Shown: positions 32,400 to 43,910 of the stretch, piece after piece
Numbering within the stretch: the first letter of the stretch is position 1
Layout: each line of letters begins with the position of its first letter
Assembly: GCA_947579605.1 (NCBI GenBank)
Contig: OX388309.1
Span: forward strand, 32,904,237 to 32,968,236
Length of the DNA: 64,000 nt
Origin: Athripsodes cinereus
Taxonomy: Eukaryota > Arthropoda > Insecta > Trichoptera > Leptoceridae
Direction of reading: 5' to 3'
Notes under the pieces: generated by a model
What the model saw: only the letters and a program-made list of their open reading frames with translations
Told to the model about the DNA's origin: nothing
Database searches by the model: none
Position numbers and translations under genes: made by a program

Positions 32400-32770
32400 T
32401 TTTATGAACTTCTCAAAATCCGGTACCTTTGTGAGAAATGTAATGTAAAAATGAACGGATGCAAGAGAAGTGTTGTGGATAGAATGCGTGTAAATAACTA
32501 ACGATGGTTTGGACATGTGAAACGAATGGATGAGGAGAGGATGACAAAGAGGATATATGTATCTATCTGAAAGAAAGGGTGTGAAGAAGTGCTTGCATCC
32601 GAAAACCATTTGGTTTGATCACGTGGCTCAAATTCTCAAGAACGGTTGTGAGCTTACTATAAGAAATCGACGTGTGTGTATGAAAAAGAACCGAAAGGAG
32701 TATTTAAGGATAGATCTATAACTATATAGTGTTGCGTTCTCTCTGCCTCCCCCACTTGGGTCACGACAGG
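32400..32770 (+). pseudogene. LINE C-terminus and tail ('GHVERM' family)
   Basis: gatggtttggacatgtgaaa encodes a WFGHVKR-like block, followed by DEERMTKRIY-like residues, then tttgatcacgtggctcaaat, gaaatcgacgtgtgtgta, aggagtatttaaggatagat and gttctctctgcctcccccac. Stops and shifts are scattered through it. It is one of the longest tails in this window for the family. Confidence 0.75.
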
Positions 32771-33620
32771 AGAAAATTGTAAAGCATAGTTTAGTACAGT
32801 ATAAAAATGGTACAAGAATATTCATTGTGTAAAATGTAGTGAAAATGAATTATCCATCGTAAATCAGTATCGCATGCTTTCGATTTTAAATCTCAGATAT
32901 ACGAATCCTCTCGCATTTTCATAGCCTCGCATAGTTATTTTACTTCAGGACACATGAATTTTGCTTGCGCTATTTGAGTAGTAGGTATTTTGATCTTTTC
33001 GAACACAATGTTTTAATTTTAATAAATTAATAATATTAATGATTACATTACCCACATTTTTTTTTATGAAAACACTAGTATTTATAACATATTATAAATG
33101 AGGATTTATTTCCACACCAAGACTCCACACGGTGTTTTAGTTTTGGTGTAAGATTAATTACCATTATTTAAGCATTCATAATAAACACATCACATGGTAT
33201 GGTAATAGTGGTGGGTTATTAACAATATTAAGTAGTCCCCAGACATAATACACTAATTATCAGCATTTGATGAGCCTATTGGGATACAGAGCAGAATAAA
33301 AACATAAATATTGCCATGTCTTGCCATATCCTCTTGCCATGTGAACGGTGTAACCATACAAACTGTTCAATACCTATAATAAATAAATATAATTATACTG
33401 GTTTTACCCAAAAGTGAGCAGTTTGCCGCATTTTTTCAATTCATAACAAAACTTTAAAATGATGGTGATAATGACAATCTACTAATAAAAAAGTTTTTTA
33501 ATCGAAAAAGTTCATTTAAAAATAGATGATTACTTAACCGTTTCGGGTTCCATCGCTTCGGACGTTCTTCTTTCACAATAAATCGCTCCTATGACAATGA
33601 AATCAGATCGTTAGGCTTGT
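32771..33620. other. AT-rich, unassigned
   Basis: No gene or repeat recognised. Confidence 0.4.
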
Positions 33621-33624
33621 CGTG

Positions 33625-33715
33625 GGAAGAGGTGACTCAATTGACGCAGTGACGCTCCGAATGGAGGAGGCTGATTTTTACCCAGAGCTTCCGATAGGAG
33701 CGTTGCAGGGTGAGT
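33625..33715 (+). repeat. Unnamed repeat R4, copy 1
   Basis: gaggtgactcaattgacgca, gaatggaggaggct and aggagcgttgcagggt recur in inverted orientation and in order at 46440-46545. GC-rich for this window. Not recognised. Confidence 0.55.
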
Positions 33716-33789
33716 TTATGATGATTAGTTACTAAATAGGAAAATTTATGTCATCAAAAACAACATTTTTTTTATTTGATTTAAAGTAG

Positions 33790-33965
33790 GTAGTTAACGT
33801 TGTAAAAAATCATTTTAATATAAGTTTTAAATTTTTTATACTAAAACACGTTTAATTTTCACGTATCGTTTAATAATGACTAAATGCTAATTGCCGAGCG
33901 CTTTCGCCTTGCGGCATCTTCAGGGTAAGAGTTACTTAAAACTAAAGAATAGAACAAACTTACAT
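33790..33965 (-). repeat. Penelope-type terminal sequence with hammerhead motif
   Basis: gtaggtagttaacgttgt, the attttaatata block, ttaattttcacgtat and the hammerhead region match 12960-13050 plus 13470-13560. This copy is single, not inverted. Confidence 0.7.
33891..33930 (-). ncRNA. Hammerhead-ribozyme-like motif HH4
   Basis: Minus strand: CTGAAGA (33917-33923), extra T, stem II GCC/GGC with loop GCAA, GAA (33903-33905), palindromic stem III AGCGCT (33897-33902), H17 = C (33896). Stem I is short: CC (33924-33925) with GG (33894-33895), possibly extended by TT/AA across a mismatch. Core residues are intact. The primary sequence differs from HH1-HH3 outside the core. Confidence 0.6.
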
Positions 33966-34020
33966 AAATTTTATAGTTTAAGTGTCATTTTTATCAGGTT
34001 AGAATATATAATTTTATTTT

Positions 34021-34167
34021 TACATCTTCAATAATAAGGTATGGCATGAATCCTAAATGTTTTTTTTTTAATGGCACGGAGAAGACGATTTGTATCATTG
34101 CTATACAGCTTATAGAAAGAAAGTCTACTTTCTACCCCACTTGTGATATACTCCGTGATGGTATAAA
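34021..34167 (+). repeat. (TAG)n-family short retroposon, copy 8
   Basis: tacatcttcaataataaggt, atggcatgaatcctaaatgt, cggagaagacgatttgta, then ctaccccacttgtgatatac and tccgtgatggtata. TAG run absent. Confidence 0.6.
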
Positions 34168-34629
34168 GTTAAGATATATGGGTACTGTCTTGAAAAAAAA
34201 CACACAAAATGGTTGAAAAATCACGATGGATTGGTTTGTATTATTATTTGAAATACAATGCGAAATTCTCATACGTGCTATTTGTAAGTGATCCTTTTCT
34301 TATTTATGAACATAATTTCAGGCACTTAGCAACACCACAATAAAATTTTATGTAGGTTTCCAAAATACCCATAGTTTAATGTCCCCCTTTGAAACCTATT
34401 TCGAAAATAACATTCTAAGAATGGTTATTCCATGATAAATAATTTTGGAAACCTTTATATGGATTAAATAAATATTTATTCCTTAAATGGTATTACAACC
34501 TAAAATATATATATATTTTTTTCGAATATTATTACATCACAAACATATTATATGTAAACCATTTTTATAATCTCTCATCATGTTCCGAAAAGAGTCACTA
34601 AGCAGGACGTGACTTTTATTTATTTTAAA

Positions 34630-35100
34630 CTAGTTGACCCAGCGAACTTCGTACCGCCCAACAATCAATGAGTGATTTATATTATTTTCAATCTCTTTAC
34701 AAACTCCCGAGGTTCCTAAACATTTTTTCTCATAGACTACTTTCAAAAATTTGCTAGTTCTGGTGGAATACTTGTATTTCCATTCTCCCCCCGTCGCTAA
34801 ATTTTCGAAATGGTATAGGAATTTGAAATAATCCAAATACTCATCGGTTTTTTTACAGAGTATTTTCTCACAATACCTTTTCTACTATGTAACGGGTATT
34901 TGTACCGAATATTGTTTACTTAAAAAATATTACGCGTTTAAATTTCTACCCCCCCCCCCTCCGTCGCCGAATTTACAAAATGGTATAGGAATTTGAAGTA
35001 ATTCAAAAACTCCTCGGTTTTCTTAAAGAATATTTTCTCTAAGAAAATTTCTATTTGTACCGAATATTGTTTATGTCAATATCTGGTGCTTTTACCGAAT
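34630..35100. repeat. Interspersed repeat R3 with internal tandem duplication
   Basis: Starts actagttgacccagcgaact. The word tggtataggaatttgaa occurs at 34811 and 34981, a 170-bp period, with shared flanks (cgtcgc...aaattt, ctc-tcggttttc, tttgtaccgaatattgttta). A poly-C tract precedes each unit. An end word like gtcagctagt is seen at 53783 and in inverted form here. It is a widespread arthropod-type repeat whose class I cannot fix. Confidence 0.55.
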
Positions 35101-35944
35101 ATCCGATACTTTAACTATGGATTCGTGGACCCCTACTTACGACTCGTGCACCCCAATTTTTAGTCACGCCATCATAGATCCCTGTCGAGTCTCCCGTGGA
35201 TCTCTGGGGATCCACCTGGACCACTTTGGGAATCACTGGTATAGTATAAAAAATAAAATTAATTTATGTTGGAACAGTTATATTTAACTCAGATTCGTTT
35301 ATAAATTATCTGCTGTACGTAATATAATATGTAGGTACTAATTTATTTCCTAGGTACTAGGTTGTAGGTACTAAGGTTGATACCTAGGTACTCATTCATT
35401 TTAAATTTATAAAAATTATTTCCATGATTTTTTCAAAATTGAAATTTCAGAACCACAGATGTTAAATTGAGTGGATAACGATTCTAATTTGAAAATGTAT
35501 AAAAAAATTATTCTATTAATAGGCCAATCTATGAAAAAACTTCATCGTTGATTTTGTATAATTATCCATATTGTTTGTGTGACAGCGGAACTGTCATTCA
35601 TACAAACGGCATTTTAATACAAAAATACAATTCAAATTTCCGACAATTCAACGGAACAAAATCCAACGGGATTTTCCAAAAAAATTCTTTCATATAAACA
35701 GTCTCCTGATAATTACGAACACAATAAAAAAAACAATTAGCCAAGTTGTTTTAGTTGTTCTCAAGTTATGGAGTGACAAACATGGTCAATACATTTTTAT
35801 TTATAAGATTAATAAATTACAAAAACAATTTTTCACTACAAATATACACTATAAATATTTTATAGTGAAAATGAAACAGTGTTTTTGTAATTAATTAATT
35901 TAAAAATTAATAATAAACTTTCAGTGCAAACAACAAAATGTTGC
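35101..35944. other. AT-rich, unassigned
   Basis: No gene or repeat recognised. Confidence 0.4.
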
Positions 35945-36090
35945 AATTATTTTATTCATTTGTGCATTTGCTTTATTCTTCACTGTAAATTAGTAACAGT
36001 ATTTCAAATCAATACGAAGTATAAAAATATCAGTTAAACAATGTCCAGAGGGCGAGTTTATCGCTAGAATGGGATGTCTTCCAACTAAAC
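35945..36090 (-). repeat. LINE 3'-end fragment (family J)
   Basis: tattcttcactgtaaattag, aaaaatatcagttaaacaat, agggcgagtttatcgct and gggatgtcttccaactaa match 48060-48180 and, more loosely, 52020-52140 and 61215-61300. These are 3' untranslated ends of LINEs inserted on the minus strand. Confidence 0.6.
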
Positions 36091-36984
36091 CGGTAATAAA
36101 ACTATAATCAAAAGAATATACATAAGAAATAAATATATTATATAAATATAGATAAAATTAAAATCGATGTAACATATATAAGAAACAAATAAACATATCA
36201 AAGAAATAATAGAAAAAAAACATAAACACACATTAAAGCATCGTGATGATATAAATAGACTATATAATTTTAAAACTTTAGTTATCTATATGTATGTAGG
36301 TGTATACTCAGTTGATACAAAAATTTGAGAATATGTAGAAAAAAAGTATAGATTCACAATATTTTTTTTTGGCAGGCCATGGAAATACTGTCCAGCGATA
36401 CAAAAGCAGACAACTAAAATATTCTATGTTCATGCCAAGAATAGAAAACCTTACAAAAAATATATTTCAAAGGTTTGTAAAGAAAAAATAGCCAACAATG
36501 ATAGCTGTTCTGTTCTATTCATATATTTAATACTAGCTTTTATAACCCGGCAACGCTCGGGTTTAAAAACAGATATTCATCCAAATATGTGAGTTAAAAC
36601 TACACAATCTTATTGAAAAACTGAACTTAAAATCTATTTAGCAGCAAAAAAAGTACATGTCATAATAATAATCAGCTCTATGCGTGCCAAAATCATATAT
36701 ACAATACATACAGTTTGTCAAAAAATAGTTGACAAATAATCGAGGGCGCTGTTATCTTTCACATTGTAGCCCTATTCAAACATTGATTGTGTAAAAACGA
36801 AACCTTGTAAGAGAACCTACTTTCACATTACATTCATCACTTTCAATTCTCACTCTTTCTATCAGTCTCTTTCCGTGCATACATTTAGTTGCTGACTCTT
36901 TTTATTATTCACTCTTTTAGTTCCAGACAAAAAAAATCCTATAGCTAATAATAATAAGCTAGAACCTCTCCAAGTAAATGGACT
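36091..36984. other. AT-rich; includes a short repeat end at 36535-36575
   Basis: actagcttttataacccggc, then aacgctcggg resembles the end of repeat R3 (34630). The rest is unassigned. Confidence 0.4.
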
Positions 36985-37790
36985 TTTTACATACATACAT
37001 ATATACCATCACGCCACTTCCCTCGCGAGGTAGGCAAAAAGGATTGAGCGCTTTTTCCTTCTATCCTTGCATACATCTTTCGCTTCCGTCACTGTCATAC
37101 AATTCCTCATGCATGCTCTCCTGTTCAATGTGCTCAACACGTGACCGCCCTGTAGGATTTGATTTAAATGATCTTGCTTTTGAACCTCGGACGTCCACGT
37201 CTCCGAGCACCATTCCTCTCAGCCAAATATATCTTCTTTGTCATTCTGTCCTCATTCATTCTTTCCACATGCCCAAACCATTGTAACATATTTATATTCA
37301 TCCCTGTAACCACACCAACTTTCATTCCACATTCCTTTCGTAAATAACTGTTACACACACAATCTCTCAGACCTTTACCACACATCCTTCTCAACGATCT
37401 CATTTCTACCACTTTCATCCTTCTCTAAACATGTCCACGTCTCACTTGCATACATGAGTGTTGGCACTAAGATAGCAGAGTGCACTAACCATTTAGCTGT
37501 GGTAGATATGTTCCTATTTGCAATTATTGGTCGGATTGCACCATTTACCTTATTGCCAGCAACTTTTCTCCTTTCAATCGCTTTCACACTTCCCATCTCT
37601 CGTGAACAAACTATCCAAGTACACACATTCGTCAACTTGCTCTAACACTTCGTTGTCAATCATTACCTGTCATACTGTTCTCTCACTTCCTCTTTCAAAG
37701 ACCATGACTTTGGACTTCTTTTACATGATAAAATCATTTAATAAATACTTAGCATTTTCACCTTCAGAAGCATATACTGGTTAAATGGCT
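36985..37790 (-). pseudogene. LINE reverse-transcriptase C-terminal fragment and tail ('GHVERM' family)
   Basis: Minus strand reads, in two overlapping frames, WLVHSAILVPTLMYASETWT, then VVEMRSLRRMCGKGLRD, NMLQWFGHVERMNEDRMTKK and NGARRRGRPRFKS. It ends with a tail gcctacctcgcgagggaagt, then ggcgtgatggtata and (TATG)n. Frameshifts interrupt it near 37400. The block order establishes the family used to call the other fragments. Confidence 0.8.
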
Positions 37791-37965
37791 GCATAATGAT
37801 AGACATCATCTAACTAAGGATATCCTCACAATTACACATCCATGAAAATATGCTGTTAACTGTAATATTTTACATTAAAGGGAAAAAAAAACAGACTCGT
37901 AATTATAATATAAAACTATTTAATAAAAACAGTAAAATAAATATAAGAAATATGTAGTGTAAAAT

Positions 37966-38092
37966 TCGACAGTGGACCGGTGTCAGAACCGTGGAGGAGC
38001 TGTTTCGCGCCGCCCAGGACAGGGAAGCTTTCTCTCAAATGGTCGTCAACGTCGGGGGGACCCGGCAAGACACATGAAGAAGAAGAAGAAGT
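37966..38092 (+). pseudogene. LINE C-terminal end with (GAA)n tail (family B)
   Basis: acagtggaccggtgtcagaa, agctgtttcgcgccgcccag and gacagggaagctttctctca give RSVEELFRAAQDREAFSQMV-like residues, then cgtcgggggacccggcaaga, and a (GAA)n tail. The same end is at 50045-50480 on the other strand. Confidence 0.75.
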
Positions 38093-38839
38093 GTAATACA
38101 AATGCACTTTTTGGCGAATGGAGTAGATATCAAAATCATCCTGGACGGCCTTCCCTATGTTTTCTTTTATAATTCTTCTTATAGAACTCACAGATAATCC
38201 TGAAAGAAAAGAACATTGAAATTCATCAGCAATACAGTAATTTAACTTCCTAGAAACACGGGATTGTCATATAAGTGAGTCATCGAGACATTCCATACAC
38301 AATCATTTAATGATGCATTATTATTAAGCATCTGAGACATTCACTTCAGCTTTTTATAAATAAAGCTAAAGCTTATTCTAATATTCGGTAAAATAATTTG
38401 CCTTTTTAAGTAAATTCATTACATTAAATATATTTTAAGAAGGCACAGAATTGAATAGTAATCTTGTAATAGAAATACAATTAAGAGTCGTCAAACATAA
38501 AAAAAATACAATTTAAAATATTAAGACAGTGCTTACCAGTCAAATCAATGTTTTTTGGAAAACATTGTTAATGTACCAGCGTAGTTTTTGAGCTTCAAAC
38601 TCCGCTTAACACTGGGAATATTTCTTGAAAACATTTTTTTTAGATACACTACGTATTGTTTTATTCAGTTTTATATTTTTAAAGTCTTTTAAAATCAAAA
38701 CAAAGTCACAAAATTTACCGGATCGCCAAACGCCATACAATTGACAGATCGGACAGTGTTGCCAGTGTAACTAATTTGTGTTTTATAATCGGTACCTGTT
38801 GCATTGTGAAAAAGGGAATGGTGAGAAAATAATTATTCT
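38093..38839. other. AT-rich, unassigned
   Basis: No gene or repeat recognised. Confidence 0.4.
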
Positions 38840-39310
38840 AAAGTAGCATTCACATTGCTTCACACTGGATGATCATTCAGAGTGTCAGGGTCAAACCTGT
38901 TCATCGAAAGTGAACACGTCTGTTCACATTTGTTCATCCTATGCTCTCACTGCCATGTCAACACTCTCAGTCATGTTGTATTTTGACATATTTTCGTACA
39001 AAAATATAATTAAATAAATAAAAAAATGAAAAAAAGCCCTTAAAACAAATCAATATAGTTCTCGACTGCATAATAATTTTGTATATGATTCTGACATTCT
39101 ATACAAATTCATAGAGAATAAAACAAAAAATAAGATAAAATTTGTTTATGGTCGTTTCAGTGAAAGGTCCTTTCATCGAAATTATGACGGGCTGTTATCG
39201 CTTTCATCCGTCATCGCTAGTGATCATTATTGATGAAACGCCCGTTCACACCTTTTTATCTTGGAGGTTCATCCGGAGTGATCACTGAAAGTGAACAAAT
39301 GTGAACGACC
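38840..39310. repeat. Imperfect inverted repeat, possible MITE
   Basis: The left side has ttcatcgaaagtgaacacgt and ctgttcacatttgttcatcc. The right side has gtgatcactgaaagtgaac and aaatgtgaacgaccc. GTGAACA-type words pair across about 400 bp, but the ends are not sharp. Confidence 0.35.
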
Positions 39311-40460
39311 CTTTATAAAACTGACGATATTTATTCCTATACTATTTCGAAAATTTAGCGATGGGGGGGGGGGGGTAGAAATTGAAATATGAAACAGAAT
39401 TGTGAACAGTATGATTTATATCATTTTTGGGTAGATGGCGCTCTTGTAGCTGACTGAACCCATAACTTCTCCAATTTTTTAATCAAATATAATAGTTTAT
39501 CGATTAAGTTTTTATTTATTTTTATTTTCCGACCAAAATAAAGTGTTTTTTTTATTTGATAGTTTTGTTTTTTGTGTTTGTTTCTTAAAATTAAGTGATA
39601 AATTTTAATAAAATTAAATCTAATACCTAAAATTTGTGACAATAAAAATAGTTTACATGATTTGTATTTTAAGAGTAATAAAAATAAATTAAAGTGACAA
39701 ATAATATTGTAAATGCGCTCTTGAGGTGATTTCATTACAAAAACAGCGCAATATAAGTGATCTAATAATAATCATGTTGGAGTAAAAATTATATTTTTCC
39801 CATGTGTAAGGTCCCATTGTGCGGTATTTTCTTGGCAAAATGCAGGTAATTTTGGTCACACAATCTGGCAACCCTGATTTTGACACTTAGTATCTCTATG
39901 CTTATTATGACAGTTTTGAATTGTTTACGTTTAGTGTTAGAAATTCTATAATTATTTTGAATTTAGAATACTTTCATGAAATTTAAAATTACTGCAAACC
40001 ATACAATAATAATTTTATTATACGAAAGTACAAATCGCGGACATTATTCTTTATTTGAAATGTAATTATATTCCTAAAAAATAGATGTAACGCAAATAAT
40101 GCTTTAGAGCCACAAATTTCTTTTCAGAGTGAGTCATAAAACAGAATTATAAAGTTGGTATGCAATTCTAACAATTATCTTTATCAATAGACAGTATCTT
40201 AATATCTAAATTTTGAAAATCTTATGTTTTTAGATGCATGTTTTGAATAAATGAAATACTTCTAATGAAACAGATTGATGCAAGCATAATATTGAAATGA
40301 TATCCTTTACAAAAGTGCCTAACTACCATTATGTTAAATGCAAGTTTTAGAAATGTTATCTATGGCTTGGTATAGTTATATTATATGATGACATTATATT
40401 ATGAGATAATTAAGAATGATGCATCTCACACCCTTTTCTGTGATTGTTATAACAGATAAC
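39311..40460. other. AT-rich; short poly-G fragment of repeat R3 at 39340-39390
   Basis: tttcgaaaatttagcgatgg plus a run of G and tagaaatt match the poly-C flank at 34935-34975 in inverted orientation. Nothing else is supportable. Confidence 0.45.
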
Positions 40461-40466
40461 TTTATT

Positions 40467-40770
40467 TAGAAATTAAAAGAAACTCAGAATATCCTTCAAT
40501 AAAATAAGAACACATATAAATAGTATTGTTGTAGATATGAGTTCTTTTATTTTATTTTGATGTTTACCTTACTTTGACAAAAGAACATTGAAGCATCATT
40601 GAATTAGTTCTGTGTTTTTGATATTATTGGTAACCATATTTTGAAATAAAAAGAAACTGAATATCAACAATAAAATAAGAACACATATTAATAGCATGGT
40701 CGTAGATATATGAGATTTTTAGTGATTTTCAAGTTTACCAAACATCGACAAAAGATCGTTGATACATCAT
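40467..40770. repeat. Diverged two-unit tandem repeat, period about 171 bp
   Basis: aaaagaaactcagaatatcc / aaaagaaactgaatatcaac, the word aataaaataagaacacat at about 40497 and 40669, gtagatat-gag, tttacc and gacaaaaga-c-ttga-acatcat occur twice in the same order. Confidence 0.65.
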
Positions 40771-41756
40771 CATTTATAAATTAAATCTTTATAAAAGTAT
40801 ACATATTAGATGTTTTCAGCTCGCCTACTGGATGATACATATCGTACAGAGGACATAAAAGTCAAAAAACAAACAAACTAATGAACTGATGTACCAACCA
40901 AAATATTAATGTATTGGATTCTATGTCATTCATGTCGGCCATTATGAAATTAGCCCAAGATGTCAAAAATATGCAATTTTAACTTGCATAATTCAGGAGT
41001 TTTTATCATAATCAAACACAACAATTTATAACCAAAATAATCCCCAAATGTTTAGTTTCAGTACTGATGTATTTCGCATCACATCCATTGTGAAATTAAT
41101 TCAGTACACTGAAAAATGTTCGACCATGAATATTGCTACTTACAAAAACTTTCATAGATTTTTCCATACAAATTTTATTATTATAATTTCTTTATCAATA
41201 CATAAGATATTTTAAATGTTTTTAGCCTTGAACGTGCCCAGGAGATGAGACCTCGTATAGAGTGTATTATTTTACTTCTGTCTTTCCTTATTTCAGAGTC
41301 CATAAAGGACATACGCACATACGAACCGACTCAAATATTTATGTGTGGATTGATGGAGTACCTATATCTATTTATATAATATATTCGGTGTATTATTCAA
41401 TTTTAACAATGGATTTGATTTGTGTTTCAAATAGTTTACTATTATTAATAAAATTAATGGCATAATATTCACTATAACGCAAACACGAGCCGCTGCTGTT
41501 CATTTCCCTTTCCCTCAGCTGCCATTTCTTCTCGACTAATGGCCTTCAGAGTCTTACGTACACTGAGGGAACATCTTTGGATTTATTGCCATAAATTCTA
41601 TAAATAAATTAATGTGAAATATCGATAACTTCGAACTCAATCTATCATCCCACGCTGAGGAAAAAATAGATTTCAGAAATATTTAGATTTTTTGCGTTCA
41701 TATTTATTTCATTTTGATAAATATATGCATCGTGTATATTTTGAAATTTAAGTTTA
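40771..41756. other. AT-rich, unassigned
   Basis: No gene or repeat recognised. Confidence 0.4.
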
Positions 41757-41918
41757 GATTTTAAAATGTAGCAATGAGGTTTGCCACCCATCCTGAATGT
41801 CTTAATTTTTGGCACAGAGATGACGGCTTGCATGTATATTACATACAGCTGGTCTGCTGGCTACCCCGCTTGTGGGATATGCCGTGATGATGTAGTAGTA
41901 GTAGTAGGTAGTACCTAC
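41757..41918 (+). repeat. (TAG)n-family short retroposon, copy 9
   Basis: gcaatgaggtttgccaccca, tcctgaatgtcttaattttt, gctggctaccccgcttgtgg and gatatgccgtgatgatgtag followed by TAG repeats to 41915. The best-preserved 3' half. Confidence 0.75.
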
Positions 41919-41999
41919 AAATCTACATAGTAGTAAAATTTGTTCAAAACATATTCTTTCTTACTAAAATAAAATCTTACGTCAGAAAAAAAATATCTT

Positions 42000-42175
42000 A
42001 TTGAGATGGTTGGAAGTCTTATGGTCACCTAAATGTTAGACTTTAAATTGAGATATCCAGAGTTTGATTCCACCGGCTGCTTACATACTCCAACTTAACG
42101 ACACATGCATACCAATTACTTAGTGCAAGCGTGTCTGAAGTTTATTAGAATTATTATTTATTTCAAAAACTGATA
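42000..42175 (+). mobile_element. tRNA-derived SINE, diverged
   Basis: atggttggaagtcttatgg, a gttagactttaaatt anticodon-loop-like stretch, and agagtttgattccacc (B-box-like), followed by an unrelated body and a T/A-rich end. It is not a functional tRNA. Confidence 0.45.
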
Positions 42176-42204
42176 TTTTACTTCTTTCTATCTATGTTTA
42201 TATC

Positions 42205-42640
42205 TTTTATACCCTCACACTGTATCCCAATTGGGATAGGCTGAGAGAATGGAAAGCCATATTAGTAATTCTGGACGTCCGCGATTTCAACGACAAACCA
42301 TCTCCTCAACGATTGCATTCCACTTTCATCCCTCTTCAACCATGTCCAAGTTTCGCTTGCATACATTCTTGTACTTGTCGGTACCAGAATGAAATTGAAC
42401 ACTAGCATTTTTGTCATGTTCGACAAATTGAACTATTGCCAACAATGGATCGAAGTGCACCGTTCATTTTTGCACCGGCCACTTTTCTTCTTTCAATATC
42501 CCTGTTGCATCTTCCATTCCTCGCAAGCAAACTTCCCACATATACATATTCGCTTAACCAACATTCATTCTTCTTCTATCAGTGCCGTATCAGGTCCCCC
42601 CGACGTTGGCGATCACTCTGGAGAATGCCTCCCTATCTAA
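42205..42640 (-). pseudogene. Composite of two LINE fragments
   Basis: 42205-42540 holds, on the minus strand, the 'GHVERM' family region (caagaatgtatgcaagcgaa for YASET-like residues; cacactgtatcccaattggg as tail). 42563-42640 is the (GAA)n-tailed family B end (ttcttcttc, then gtccccccgacgttggcgat). Both are heavily shifted. Confidence 0.6.
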
Positions 42641-42774
42641 CATTCATTATCAACCTTTATTATTTCAGTCATCATTCTATCAATCTTTCTTGCAATATTT
42701 TACTTTACTTAAATGATATGAAATCCTTTGTTATTGTATTAATTTTAATAAATTGCAACCCAGCATAAATCCCT

Positions 42775-43910
42775 AAATTTTTTTTATTTTTTTTTTTTTA
42801 TTTATTTATAATTTTTTTTATAACATATTTACATAGTTAACAAATACATATAAATAAAACATTATTTTTCAATGACTCAACTTCAAAAAGAGAAAATCTC
42901 GTGTTTTGAAGTGAGCTACATTGTTACAATATTACAAAACAATACAAAAGTAAATAAAAAGAAAACAATATCAAAAACATTACCAAAATAAATCCTGAAA
43001 CTTTCCATAAACTTGAAAAGAAAAGAAAAAAGAAAAACACATCGTACAAAAATAAACATGTTAGTACAAATTAAATAACAATAAGGTACAATATTTTCAA
43101 TCAATAATCTATACCCAAAGAAAAGAAAAATCTACTTCATTAACTTTTTTAAAGCTAACTTAAACTTAGCTATACCAATATTTGCTAGATCCTTGCAATC
43201 CACCGGCAAAGCATTATACCACTTCACTCCTAGGTAGGAGTAGTGGTTTTGCGCAAACGTTGTGTTTTTTTTTGGTATTTTTATAAGACCACCTAGACGA
43301 GGCAATGTGCTAATGCACTCCACCGGGTGGATCGGATCAGTTATATATTCTTTACAAATAAGCAGTACAGCTTGTCTCCTATATATTGTATCCAATCTTA
43401 ATACTCCAAAGTCAGAAAACAGTTGGTCAGATGGGTAATCACTCGGCTTATGCGATATAATCTTAATAATTTTTCGCTGTATGATGTAAAGTGGCTTCAA
43501 GCTGGTAGAATATATTCCTCCCCATCCTATTATTCCATACTGCATAACCGACTGCGCAAGAGCATAGTAAACCATTTTTAACACATTCGTACATAGAAAA
43601 CTTCTGAGACGATAAAAGACATAAAATATTTTTCTCAATCTCTCTACAGTCATAAACAATTGATCTCTCCATTTTAATTCCGAATCAACCAGCACACCCA
43701 AATACCTAACCGAACTATGTACTTTCAATCTAACACATTTTTCACACACTCAGCATTTCTAACACATCACACTCAGTTTCTTCACCATAACATTTCATAT
43801 CACAATCATAGCGGTGGATTCTAACATCCAAATTTTTAGGTATATTTTTTTCATTAATAGAGAAATTACAATCATAGTACATACTTTCAATATTGTTTTA
43901 TTTTTCAATG
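42775..43910 (-). mobile_element. 5'-truncated LINE with A-rich tail
   Basis: The A-rich 3' tail is at 42775-42825 (T-rich on the plus strand). The untranslated part runs to 43131 and the coding part upward to about 43910. An opposite-strand open frame within the tail is composition only. Truncated before the catalytic domain. Confidence 0.8.
43132..43749 (-). pseudogene. LINE protein C-terminal half
   Basis: The 205-codon frame reads VRYLGVLVDSELKWRDQL, then VMQYGIIGWGGIYSTSLKPL, IIQRKIIKIISHKPSDYPSD and ends WYNALPVDCKDLANIGIAKF plus KLALKKLMK. This is the thumb and C-terminal tail typical of Jockey/CR1-like reverse transcriptases. Further residues (NEKNIPKNLDVRIHRYDCD) lie upstream to about 43910 after one frameshift or stop. 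The catalytic YADD block is lost. Confidence 0.82.
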
